17,671 nt of DNA from an uncultured Clostridium sp. (GCF_900547735.1 NZ_URHZ01000096.1:1-17671), one strand, 5' to 3'; shown: positions 6,913 through 13,647, counted from the first letter of the stretch. Notes: generated by a model not told the origin, from the sequence alone. Translations and numbers: made by a program.

Positions 6913-6920
6913 GATAATCT
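6895..6920. terminator. terminator over the convergent stop codons of hxlR-type and UDG-like genes
   Basis: AGATTAT (6904-6910), GAG, ATAATCT (6914-6920) is a perfect 7-bp hairpin containing both stop codons. On the minus strand it is followed, after a G, by seven T (complement of 6902-6896), giving a good terminator for the UDG-like transcript embedded in HxlR codons. On the plus strand only TTTAAC-like sequence follows, which is weaker. Confidence 0.55.
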
Positions 6921-7500
6921 TTAACATGGCGGCAATATCCTCGGCAGCCATCTGCGCTTTTGACTTTTCAATCAGGATATTGCCTCCCGTCATGATGTAA
7001 GAAGGCAATATCCTGATATGACCGTAATAAATCTCGGTATTTCTTAACTTGTACGTGGAAACAGCCGGAACTGCGTTCTTCTTTGTCGCTTTTTTCGTAA
7101 TCGCATTAAAAGCTTTCTTCGCCACATCTCCCATCAGCATGATAACCATAAGGTTGGGAAACAGCGCAATCTCCTTTTCCAGACAGGGCAGGCTTTTTTC
7201 AATGCTGCTTTTCTCTATGGCATACTCCGACTTTGGAGTTTTTACCGCATTCGTAATATAAATTCCCTTCTGCAATATGTCCTGAATGGACGTTACCGCC
7301 GCCCCCGCATCCCGAAAAAGAGGAATTGTGGTTTTCATGTAATCGGCGTCCGCCGGTCCGTAAAAATCCTGAAGCGGATCCGCCGGAACCACCTCGTTGA
7401 TCATCATCGCTTTCACCGCCGACGGATCAATCTCAATGTCATTGAGATATAGGCCATCCGTTATCCCGGCTGTTTTTTCCAGTTCTTTTTTAATATTCAT
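6907..7500 (-). CDS. uracil-DNA glycosylase-like superfamily protein
   Basis: 197-residue protein with the layout of the uracil-DNA glycosylase superfamily: a first loop MINEVVPADPLQDFYG (residues 33-48), then GIYITNAVKTPK (about 79-90), a core strand VIMLMGDVAKKAF (about 119-131) and a late LPS loop (about 165-167). The motifs are divergent: the usual GEAPG is replaced by NEVVP, the His of the HPS loop is absent, and no cysteine set for a family-4 Fe-S cluster is present (only C106). DNA repair activity is therefore uncertain. The ATG follows AAGGAG at 7 nt. It overlaps the WYL regulator stop by 4 bp (ATGA), so the two are translationally coupled. Confidence 0.6.
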   Translation of the reverse strand: MNIKKELEKTAGITDGLYLNDIEIDPSAVKAMMINEVVPADPLQDFYGPADADYMKTTIPLFRDAGAAVTSIQDILQKGIYITNAVKTPKSEYAIEKSSIEKSLPCLEKEIALFPNLMVIMLMGDVAKKAFNAITKKATKKNAVPAVSTYKLRNTEIYYGHIRILPSYIMTGGNILIEKSKAQMAAEDIAAMLKIIS

Positions 7501-8414
7501 CGTTTCACTCCTTTGTGGTGATTTAGCGCGGCTTCACACCGCTCTGTCAGCCTGCGGCGCACGGACTCCGGACGGAGCACCGTTACTCTGCTGCCAAAAG
7601 ACAGAAGGAAGTCATAAAGCCATTCATTTTCCGGGAGCGTAAGCTTTACCAGATAGCTGTCATCCTGTTTTCTTATGGCACTGTCTTCTAATATATCGAA
7701 TAACTTATATCCTGTTTCCAGGGAACATTCCAGTTCCAGCTCGACAGGCTCCCCCATATCCTGCACTTTAGGGAAGACTGTCCCGACTTTTTCCATACTA
7801 CGCGTAAAATGCTGCTCCGTCAGGGACAGGTTTTTTATCCGGGTGAGTCGGAACAGTCTGTATTCATTCCGCGAAAGACAGAAACCGTACAGATACCATG
7901 CCTTGTCCCTGTAAACCAGTTTACCCGGATGTACATCCCGCCCGGTATGTTCCCCGTTCGAATTATAATAGTCAAAGCTGATTTGGCGGCTTTCAAATAT
8001 CGCCTGCTTTATCTCGCGAAACAGCCTGTTCTCCTTTTCCGCCGCGCTGCCCCAACGGGAAAAATCAACACTGATCCAGTCGGTGATCGAGGTTTGGAAG
8101 ACCGCGCCCAGTTTTCGGAGGATCGCGTCTTCCTCCGGGTTTTGTACCGCCGAAAGACTCTGCAGACCGGATAAAATCGCCTGCTGCTCGCTGTCTGAGA
8201 AAAGGGATTTATCAAGTACATAACCGTCCAGAAACCGTATGCCTCCGCTTCTTCCGGCCGTCACGTAGACGGGGATGCCCGCGCCGCTGAGAACATCAAT
8301 ATCCCGATAAATCGTACGAACGGACACTTCGAATTTTTCCGCTAATTCGGGCGCCGTCGCATGTCCCCGCTCCAGCAGGTAATACAGTATTTGAAACAGT
8401 CTGCTCTCCTGCAA
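7497..8414 (-). CDS. YafY-type WYL domain transcriptional regulator
   Basis: 305-residue regulator. The N-terminal winged helix of HTH_11 type (about residues 5-60) has recognition segment VSVRTIYRDIDVL, followed by GIPVYVTAGRSGGIRF. A central WYL domain (about 140-215) contains the signature KAWYLYGFC and the RLFRLTRIKNL strand, and a C-terminal WCX-like extension follows. WYL domains bind nucleic acid or small ligands and are frequent in stress and DNA-damage regulators. The start is TTG, supported by GGGAGG at 7 nt. That ribosome site is itself the last unit of a 16-bp tandem array extending to 8564. The gene is translationally coupled to the UDG-like gene. Confidence 0.88.
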   Translation of the reverse strand: MQESRLFQILYYLLERGHATAPELAEKFEVSVRTIYRDIDVLSGAGIPVYVTAGRSGGIRFLDGYVLDKSLFSDSEQQAILSGLQSLSAVQNPEEDAILRKLGAVFQTSITDWISVDFSRWGSAAEKENRLFREIKQAIFESRQISFDYYNSNGEHTGRDVHPGKLVYRDKAWYLYGFCLSRNEYRLFRLTRIKNLSLTEQHFTRSMEKVGTVFPKVQDMGEPVELELECSLETGYKLFDILEDSAIRKQDDSYLVKLTLPENEWLYDFLLSFGSRVTVLRPESVRRRLTERCEAALNHHKGVKR

Positions 8415-8420
8415 TCTTAC

Positions 8421-8564
8421 ACCTCCCGTAGTTTCTGTCTTATACAGTTTCTCTCTTATTCAGTATCCGGCTCCTGTAGTTCCAGGCTCCTGTAGTTTCC
8501 GGCTCCTATAGTTCCAGGCTCCTGTAGTTTCCGGCTCCTATAGTTCCAGGCTCCTGTAGTTTCC
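8421..8564 (-). repeat. nine-unit 16-bp tandem array ending in the ribosome binding site
   Basis: Read on the minus strand, nine 16-bp units run without a gap into the WYL gene leader. The distal six alternate between GGAAACTACAGGAGCC and TGGAACT(A)TAGGAGCC-type units. Two degenerate units (GGATACTGAATAAGAG and AGAAACTGTATAAGAC) follow, and the last, AGAAACTACGGGAGGT (8436-8421), supplies the actual GGGAGG. Each of the distal six units carries AGGAG, a Shine-Dalgarno core, with no ATG, GTG or TTG close behind. The unit length is not a multiple of three, so the array is non-coding. Confidence 0.85.
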
Positions 8565-8679
8565 GGCAGTTTATCTGCCTTTGCAGCCCATCGGTTCCTG
8601 ACGCTTTCCGCCTCACCCAATTCCCCTGTTTTCACAAGTCATTCCCACTTACCGGTTTCTGCTCCCACAAGTTTATTAT

Positions 8680-8709
8680 ATTGTACTAACCATGACAACG
8701 TCATGTCAA
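8680..8709 (-). promoter_or_regulatory. candidate promoter of the WYL/UDG-like operon with operator in spacer
   Basis: On the minus strand, TTGACA (8709-8704) and TACAAT (8685-8680) are 18 bp apart. The palindrome CATGAC-AAC-GTCATG (8691-8705) lies in the spacer and touches the -35 box. Transcripts starting here would have a leader of about 260 nt containing the whole 16-bp array. A TATAAT at 8680-8675 overlaps the -10 but has no matching -35. Confidence 0.5.
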
Positions 8710-8905
8710 GGTTAATACCCAAAGGACAAAAAAGGCTGAAATTCCCTCTGAAAACGGATAACTTCATCTCCCGCACCGGCAGTTAAAAACAGACCATATT
8801 CACGGATTATTTACGCTATTTTCCTCCGCGGCCTAATAAGATCCATATAATTATCCCGGAAGTCCGGGAATATGCCAGGCACGGCAGAAATAAGGGAGGA
8901 AACAT

Positions 8906-9424
8906 ATGGGGGCACAAATTGTAGATTCTGTTCATCTTGGCGGCCTGATTGGCATGGCTATCCCCACCTATGTAGGGGCAATGTTTTTCGCCGTTCTGAT
9001 ACGGAATCTGAATGAAAAATTCCATTTTTATGAGTTCAGTATCGACTTTAACGACCGCATCGGCGATATCAGCCTAGGGCTGTATCTGTCCATGGCCCTG
9101 CTGACGCTGAAGCTCTGGGAGCTGGCCGAACTGGCTCTTCCGCTGCTCGCCCTTCTCTGCGTGCAGACCATTGTGCTGCTCATCCTCACCTACTACGTAC
9201 TGTTCCGTATTCTGGGGAAAAACTATGACGCCGCCGTTATGTCCGCGGGCCTGATCGGCCACGATCTCGGCTCCACTCCGACGGCTGTGGCGAACATGAC
9301 CACTATCCACTCCAAATACGGGGTATCAAGAAAAGCGCTTATCATTGTACCAATTGTCGGAGCATTCCTGATCGACGTATTTTATCAGCCCTTTGTCATC
9401 TGGTGCATCAACGTGCTCTGCTAG
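8906..9424 (+). CDS. gltS: truncated sodium/glutamate symporter (C-terminal half of GltS)
   Basis: 172 residues that match the C-terminal part of GltS (about 400 residues in E. coli, compared from memory). Recognisable stretches are SLGLYLSMALLTLKLWELAELALPLL-like (about 56-81), GKNYDAAVMSAG (104-115), STPTAVANM (123-131) and VPIVGAFLID (148-157). About four or five membrane segments remain. The whole N-terminal half, with its own substrate-binding hairpin, is missing. A TAA in frame at 8891-8893 shows the frame does not continue upstream. The ATG is nevertheless preceded by GGGAGG at 6 nt, so a half-size protein could be made. The most likely reading is a deletion remnant; a functional half-transporter is less likely. 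Confidence 0.8.
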   Translation: MGAQIVDSVHLGGLIGMAIPTYVGAMFFAVLIRNLNEKFHFYEFSIDFNDRIGDISLGLYLSMALLTLKLWELAELALPLLALLCVQTIVLLILTYYVLFRILGKNYDAAVMSAGLIGHDLGSTPTAVANMTTIHSKYGVSRKALIIVPIVGAFLIDVFYQPFVIWCINVLC

Positions 9425-9655
9425 TTTACCAAATACCGCGTAAACGGTAACAATACAGCGCCTTTTATATCCATTCGCTTTTCATGGGGAATACAAAACA
9501 GCGTTTCTATGGTATTCTCTTATTAAAAACAGGGTGGTATTTCAGGTCGAAACTCGATAAGAGGATTTTATCGGCCCCTGGTACCGAAAAATAATTAGGT
9601 CGGAAAACCGCCACGGATTTTTCCTCCTATCACACCGTTTCTATCAAATGTATCC
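9425..9655. other. intergenic region after the GltS remnant
   Basis: A weak hairpin, GAATAC (9489-9494) with GTATTC (9512-9517) followed by TCTTATT, may end the GltS-remnant transcript. GATAA/TTATC pairing occurs near 9560. I see no gene, tRNA or recognisable mobile-element end here. Confidence 0.3.
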
Positions 9656-9693
9656 AAAAAGCTCCCGGAAGTCAAATCTCCCAGGAGCTTTTT
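9656..9693. terminator. bidirectional Rho-independent terminator
   Basis: AAAAAGCTCC (9656-9665) pairs with GGAGCTTTTT (9684-9693) around an 18-nt loop that can extend the stem by two GC pairs. T runs flank it on both strands. It would close the minus-strand tetR-methyltransferase operon (gene end at 9722) and any plus-strand readthrough from the GltS remnant. Confidence 0.8.
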
Positions 9694-9721
9694 CCGACAA
9701 AATACCTCGTCATAAACATGC

Positions 9722-10525
9722 CTATTTGCGTAACACGTCGACCGCATGGCTCGTAATCCCCACCATATCTTCGCGTTCGCAGGTGGCAAAATGGTAATTT
9801 AAATATAACCGGAATGCTTCGCTATCCATCGCATCCACCGCTTCACGCATAAATAAGGCACAGCCGTCGGCCGCAACGTAATGCAGCCTTGTTACCGGCA
9901 ATTCAGCCATCAAATCATCGATCTCTTCTTTGCGGACAAGCTCAAACAGATCCCTGGGTTCCGACTTTGCCGCAAATGTCCGGGAATCCAGCAATCCCCG
10001 GTTGATATAGTCGGCAACACTGATATTGCCCCGGTTAAATCCTTCATCAAGGAGACAGCCGTCGGATATAACATAGGCGGCAAAAATGATGCCTCCCTGC
10101 TTTGTAACCCGGATTGCCTCGCGAAGCGCCTGCAGCTTATCTTCTCTTTTATAGAGATGATACAGCGGGCCTAATAACAGTGTAATGTCATATCTATTAT
10201 CCGGGAAAGCGGATAAGTCCAGGGCATTCCCCTGAGTTACCGATATGTTTTCGTCCGGCAAAGTATTTTGTCGGAAAACCTCTATATTATGTTCAACCAG
10301 CTCCACCGCGTCGACATCATATCCCCGCCGCGCCAGCGCATGGGAATACCGGCCGGTACCCGCACCGATTTCAAGGACGCGGGCTCCCGGTTTTATGTAT
10401 TTCTCTATATAGCGCATCGTTGTAAGAAATTCAACTGTCCCATGCTTTAACTCCAGCCGCCTGTCCTCGTCGTAGTTATTGTAAAAGTCAATTACGTATT
10501 GATTCGTTCTCATATAATATTCCAA
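9722..10525 (-). CDS. class I SAM-dependent methyltransferase
   Basis: 267-residue Rossmann-fold methyltransferase. Motif I is VLEIGAGTGRYSHAL (about residues 50-64), the acidic residue after strand 2 is in VDAVELVEHN, motif II/III covers NALDLS, and ITLLLGPLYHLY is the motif IV region. The GPLYHL segment suits the ubiquinone/menaquinone-type or small-molecule methyltransferases; the acceptor is unknown. The best start is TTG at 10525, because AGGAG is 8 nt away. The ATG four codons later is 20 nt from it, but would give a 4-bp ATGA overlap with the TetR gene. Either way it is translationally coupled to the TetR gene, which probably controls it. Confidence 0.85.
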   Translation of the reverse strand: MEYYMRTNQYVIDFYNNYDEDRRLELKHGTVEFLTTMRYIEKYIKPGARVLEIGAGTGRYSHALARRGYDVDAVELVEHNIEVFRQNTLPDENISVTQGNALDLSAFPDNRYDITLLLGPLYHLYKREDKLQALREAIRVTKQGGIIFAAYVISDGCLLDEGFNRGNISVADYINRGLLDSRTFAAKSEPRDLFELVRKEEIDDLMAELPVTRLHYVAADGCALFMREAVDAMDSEAFRLYLNYHFATCEREDMVGITSHAVDVLRK

Positions 10526-11094
10526 TCCGGCTTCTCCTGCCTGATAACAGCCGACAATACATTTACCAACATTTTTTCGGCACTGTTCCGATCCAATGAC
10601 ATTTTTTTCGTTGCTGTTAAAACCGCTATGCCATGGGTATAGAGAAACAAATCCAGAAAGATTACCTTTCCGCGCTCCAACTCTATCCCAATCTGTTCTG
10701 AGAAAAAAGCCGCCCTTTTTTCATTATCAGCCTCGTTATAGAAATCCTTCGCCTTCTCCATTTTTAAATCCATATCGTTTATAAAAAGAAGCTTAAATAA
10801 ATGCGTCTCCTCCCGTGCAAATTCAATATAGGAAAGGGGCAGGACTAAAATGGGACTGACATCCGCGGAATTACTGTAATGAATGACATACCGACTGTAA
10901 AATTCATACGCATAGTCGAGGAATTCCTGTTTCAGTTCCTCCATGTTCTTATAGCATGTAAAAATGGGGCGTGTAGAACAATTCAATTTTCCCGCAATAC
11001 TCCTCGCATTGACGGTTTCAAATCCGTTTTCTCTTGTTATCTCTAAAACCGTATTTAAAATCATTTCTTTTGTTATTTTCGCTGTAGGCGGCAT
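10510..11094 (-). CDS. TetR/AcrR family regulator
   Basis: 194-residue TetR-type repressor. The N-terminal helix-turn-helix at about residues 10-55 reads from ITKEMILNTV through VNARSIAGKLNCSTRPIFTCYKN. The C-terminal ligand domain is helical and ends in a segment resembling TetR proteins of the WHG/AcrR type. Its stop lies inside the start region of the downstream methyltransferase gene, so the two form one operon. Divergent from a second TetR gene 215 bp away, with a separate promoter. Confidence 0.88.
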   Translation of the reverse strand: MPPTAKITKEMILNTVLEITRENGFETVNARSIAGKLNCSTRPIFTCYKNMEELKQEFLDYAYEFYSRYVIHYSNSADVSPILVLPLSYIEFAREETHLFKLLFINDMDLKMEKAKDFYNEADNEKRAAFFSEQIGIELERGKVIFLDLFLYTHGIAVLTATKKMSLDRNSAEKMLVNVLSAVIRQEKPDWNII

Positions 11095-11121
11095 ATGGGT
11101 TCACCTTTCTTTACAAATCTC

Positions 11122-11175
11122 GTTATGATACATATGTTATACAACTATTGTTACACATTGCAGCCGTTTTGTCAA
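11122..11175 (-). promoter_or_regulatory. candidate promoter and operator of the tetR-methyltransferase operon
   Basis: TTGACA on the minus strand (11175-11170) has AACAAT 17 bp downstream (11152-11147). Two overlapping imperfect inverted repeats cover this and the following sequence. One is GTTATACAA (11136-11144) with TTGTTACAC (11148-11156); the other is centred on CATATG at about 11133. Which, if either, is the TetR operator cannot be decided. Confidence 0.45.
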
Positions 11176-11232
11176 GCGTGAGCTTTTCGTGGTCTAGTCT
11201 TCTCTTCTTCCGCAGCTTGATTGAAAAAGCCA

Positions 11233-11261
11233 TTGACAGGTAAACGTTCGCTCACTATAAT
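11233..11261 (+). promoter_or_regulatory. consensus promoter of the second tetR gene
   Basis: TTGACA (11233-11238), a 17-bp spacer and TATAAT (11256-11261), a perfect vegetative promoter. The spacer holds GTAAACGTTCGCTCAC (11240-11255), matching the palindrome at 11275-11290 at 13 of 16 positions. Confidence 0.85.
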
Positions 11262-11274
11262 ACAACCATAGATG

Positions 11275-11290
11275 GTAAACGATCGTTTAC
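11275..11290. promoter_or_regulatory. palindromic TetR operator
   Basis: GTAAACGATCGTTTAC is a perfect 16-bp palindrome just after the expected transcript start, 20 bp before the TetR start codon. A degenerate copy lies in the promoter spacer 35 bp upstream. Two operators around a strong promoter indicate tight autorepression (inference). Confidence 0.75.
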
Positions 11291-11309
11291 ATCGCAGGAG
11301 GCATTGGGC

Positions 11310-11936
11310 ATGACCGACACAAAGGAAAATATTCTGATGACATCACTCCGTCTGTTTGCACAAGATGGGTATGAGGCAGTTTCCGTCAGCAAAATTGCCG
11401 GGGAACTGGGTATGACAAAAGGTGCATTGTATAAACACTACAAGAATAAACGCGCCATTTTTGACAGTATTTTTGAACGCTTATGCCGGTTGGATATCGA
11501 ACGTTCCAAAGAGGCGGGCTTGCCGGAACAAAAGCTTAATGAGGCGCCGGTTTTTCAGAGTGCTTCCGTGGAAAGCGTGAAAGCATACATGGTATCCCAG
11601 TTTTATTACTGGACGGAGGATGAAACCGCCTGCAATTTCCGAAAAATGCTGACGCTGGAACAGTACCGGAACCCTGAAATGACGAAATTATATCAAAAGG
11701 TTTTAACAGGAGGACCGGTCGCTTTTATGGAGACTTTGTTTTACAAAATGATGGAGCAGGGAACCCTGCGCAGCGGAAGTCCCGAACAAATGGCCATTGA
11801 ATTCTATGCCCCGTTCTATCTGCTTTTAAGTCTTTCGGACGCAGCGCGGGACAAAGAAGAAAAAGATAAGATAAAAAATCTGTTTCGGACGCATATTGAT
11901 TGTTTTACCGAAAAATATGCTGCTGAAGAACCGTAA
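11310..11936 (+). CDS. TetR family regulator
   Basis: 208-residue TetR-type regulator starting MTDTKENIL. The ATG at 11310 is chosen because AGGAGG (11296-11301) is 8 nt upstream; the TTG at 11304 is too close to it. The helix-turn-helix (about residues 5-50) contains VSVSKIAGELGMTKGALYKHYKNK. The C-terminal domain is helical. Such regulators often precede efflux or RND/MMPL transporter genes, yet here only an 11-codon ORF and then an RNHCP gene follow. The expected target may have been lost, or the target may be the RNHCP gene. Confidence 0.88.
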   Translation: MTDTKENILMTSLRLFAQDGYEAVSVSKIAGELGMTKGALYKHYKNKRAIFDSIFERLCRLDIERSKEAGLPEQKLNEAPVFQSASVESVKAYMVSQFYYWTEDETACNFRKMLTLEQYRNPEMTKLYQKVLTGGPVAFMETLFYKMMEQGTLRSGSPEQMAIEFYAPFYLLLSLSDAARDKEEKDKIKNLFRTHIDCFTEKYAAEEP

Positions 11937-11983
11937 ACATCCATCGAAAGTTGTGAGCAAATAAAAAAAACAGGAGAATTATT

Positions 11984-12019
11984 ATGAAAAAATATAGCAG
12001 CCGGAGTATTGTGCGCTGA
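11984..12019 (+). CDS. 11-residue leader ORF upstream of the RNHCP gene
   Basis: ATG to TGA encodes MKKYSSRSIVR, preceded at 7 nt by AGGAG (11972-11976), an ideal ribosome site. It ends 2 nt before the left arm of a strong hairpin (12022-12059), so a ribosome on its last codons would melt that arm. This fits a regulatory leader peptide. Alternatively it is the surviving start of a deleted gene, since MKKY..IVR resembles the start of MMPL/RND exporters that often follow TetR genes. Confidence 0.45.
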   Translation: MKKYSSRSIVR

Positions 12020-12021
12020 CC

Positions 12022-12089
12022 GGGAGGTTTGCGTAAAATGAATTTCCGCCAAGCCTCCCAAAAGGAATCTTATAACCGCCTTTTGGAGG
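12022..12089 (+). promoter_or_regulatory. mutually exclusive hairpins sequestering the RNHCP ribosome site
   Basis: Hairpin 1 pairs 12022-12033 (GGGAGGTTTGCG) with 12047-12059, about 12 bp with one G-T wobble and one bulge. Hairpin 2 pairs 12054-12065 (CCTCCCAAAAGG) with 12079-12089 (CCTTTTGGAGG), 11 bp with one bulge, and includes the GGAGG of the RNHCP gene. They share 12054-12059, so only one can form. When hairpin 1 forms the ribosome site is free; when its left arm is disturbed the site is hidden. Confidence 0.55.
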
Positions 12090-12099
12090 ATAAAATCTT

Positions 12100-12525
12100 A
12101 TGAACAGAGAAAATAAACGAAAACAATATGAAAAAGGATATTATAAATCCCATGCCTGTAACGACAGCTTTACCTGCAAGGTCTGTGACAGACCCGTCAC
12201 GGCAGCAGGCGCGGGGAGCGATCACCGCAACCACTGCCCTAACTGTCTGTGCAGTCTTCACGTGGACATCGAACCTGGCGACCGCGAATCAGACTGCGGC
12301 GGCATTATGGAGCCGATAGCCGTCTGGGTGCGCAAAAATGGCGAATGGGCCGTTATTCACCGCTGCCGCAGATGCGGGCAGCTTTCATCAAACCGCATAG
12401 CAGCCGACGACAATCCTATGAAACTGATATCTATCGCAATGAAACCGGCCGCTCTTCCGCCGTTTCCCCTTGAGAGGATTGAGGAAATGACGAGACTGAT
12501 GGGCGGCGGCGGAAAGTTAAGATAA
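12100..12525 (+). CDS. RNHCP domain zinc-ribbon protein
   Basis: 141-residue protein with the RNHCP family signature HRNHCPNCLCSLHVD (residues 42-56). It is followed by PGDRESDCGGIMEP and a C-terminal HRCRRCG. Cysteine pairs C26/C29, C46/C49 and C89/C92 could form two zinc sites. The family is widespread in bacteria and its function is unknown to me; RNA or ribosome association is only a guess. The GGAGG at 12085-12089 is 10 nt from the ATG and lies in a hairpin. The gene is 6 bp from the end of the convergent aldo/keto reductase gene. Confidence 0.85.
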   Translation: MNRENKRKQYEKGYYKSHACNDSFTCKVCDRPVTAAGAGSDHRNHCPNCLCSLHVDIEPGDRESDCGGIMEPIAVWVRKNGEWAVIHRCRRCGQLSSNRIAADDNPMKLISIAMKPAALPPFPLERIEEMTRLMGGGGKLR

Positions 12526-12531
12526 GGAACT

Positions 12532-13647
12532 TTATTTCTTTCCTGTCGGTGGAGAAGCGGCTTTCTTCATGATATCCGGAATATCAATCTTCTGTGGACA
12601 GTGTTTCCGGCATGCGCCGCACCCCAGGCAGTGTTCCGGCCCGACGACACTGTCCAGTTCGGCGATCCTCCATGTCTCTCCGCTGATTCTGCGCTCATTA
12701 TAGCCTTTGATCAGAAGCGGGATATCAAGACCGGCCGGACATACCGGACAGCAGTAACGGCATGCGGAACAGGGAACCCCCAGATCCTGAAAGAATACTT
12801 CTGCTGCTTCTTTCAGCGCTTTCTGCTCCGACGACGACAACGGATCCTTTTTTTCAAATGTCCTTACATTCTCTAAAATCTGATCCGCCGATGACATTCC
12901 GCTGAGAACAGTCTGCACATTTTCAAATCCCATCAGGAACCGGAATGCCCAGGAAGAAAGGGAGCGTTCCGGAGCAGCGGCTTTTAGGATTTTTGCCGCC
13001 TCCCTGTTAAGGCCGGACAGCCGCCCGCCTTTTAACGGCTCCATTACCCAAACCGGAATCCCATGGCCTGTCAGGATATCATACTGCTTTGCGGCCTCCA
13101 ATAAAGTCCAGTCCAGGTAATTCATCTGGATCAGAGCCATATCAAACCCATCATACCAGTCCAGGAACCGCGTCAGTGTATCCGGCGCCCCATGGGAAGA
13201 AAATCCGAGATACCGGATCCGCCCGGCTTCCTTCTGCTTTAAGAGATACCCCAGATAATTCCTCTCTTTATCCATATAGTCTGTAATGAAGTTCTCATCC
13301 ATGCCATGGAAAAGGTAGACATCAATATAATCGGTCCGAAGGCGTTTCAACTGTTCCTCAAAAACCTGTTCGATATTTGGATTGGCTGCGGCATAAAACT
13401 TTGTGGAAAGATAATAGCTGTTCCGGGAATACCCGGCCAGCGCTTCTCCAAGAAAACGCTCCGAGTCCCCGTTCTGGTAAGTATAGGCGGTGTCTATGTA
13501 ATTAATGCCGCCTGAAAGCGCCAGGTCAATTATTCTCTGTGCCTCATTGCGGTCAATGCGGCCAGTATTTCCCGGTTCCATGGGAAGACGCAAAGCCCCC
13601 AATCCCAGCGCTGATACATTCATGTCGTGAAACTTTCTGTAATACAT
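12532..13647 (-). CDS. aldo/keto reductase with C-terminal 4Fe-4S domain
   Basis: 371-residue oxidoreductase. The N-terminal aldo/keto reductase barrel (about residues 1-270) shows the catalytic tetrad D62, Y67, K93 and H124, in IDTAYTYQNG, STKF and YLFHGMD. The C-terminal ferredoxin-like part has CSACRYCCPVCPAGLDIP (C293 onward) and CLGCGACRKHCPQKIDIP (C340 onward), two probable [4Fe-4S] sites. Such fusions are common in anaerobes and probably pass electrons between NAD(P)H and Fe-S carriers; the substrate is unknown. The start MYYRKF is chosen because AAGGAA lies 7 nt upstream; the open frame runs 33 codons further but those residues do not resemble an AKR. Confidence 0.9.
   Translation of the reverse strand: MYYRKFHDMNVSALGLGALRLPMEPGNTGRIDRNEAQRIIDLALSGGINYIDTAYTYQNGDSERFLGEALAGYSRNSYYLSTKFYAAANPNIEQVFEEQLKRLRTDYIDVYLFHGMDENFITDYMDKERNYLGYLLKQKEAGRIRYLGFSSHGAPDTLTRFLDWYDGFDMALIQMNYLDWTLLEAAKQYDILTGHGIPVWVMEPLKGGRLSGLNREAAKILKAAAPERSLSSWAFRFLMGFENVQTVLSGMSSADQILENVRTFEKKDPLSSSEQKALKEAAEVFFQDLGVPCSACRYCCPVCPAGLDIPLLIKGYNERRISGETWRIAELDSVVGPEHCLGCGACRKHCPQKIDIPDIMKKAASPPTGKK

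Noticed and set aside
8421..8564. CRISPR-like array
   Set aside because: The 16-bp units are contiguous, with no unique spacers and no cas genes in the window.
8854..8869. TCCCGGA-AG-TCCGGGA palindrome upstream of the GltS remnant
   Set aside because: Perfect but short. It follows a lone TATAAT (8846-8851) with no -35, and nothing links it to a regulator, so it was not listed as an operator.
9595..9789. 64-codon minus-strand open frame at the end of the methyltransferase gene
   Set aside because: It crosses the bidirectional terminator and is an out-of-frame shadow.
11148..11156. TTGTTACAC as a third site for the Crp/Fnr-type regulator
   Set aside because: Only one half-site matches; the other arm (GTTATACAA) differs, and it is better explained as part of the TetR promoter region.
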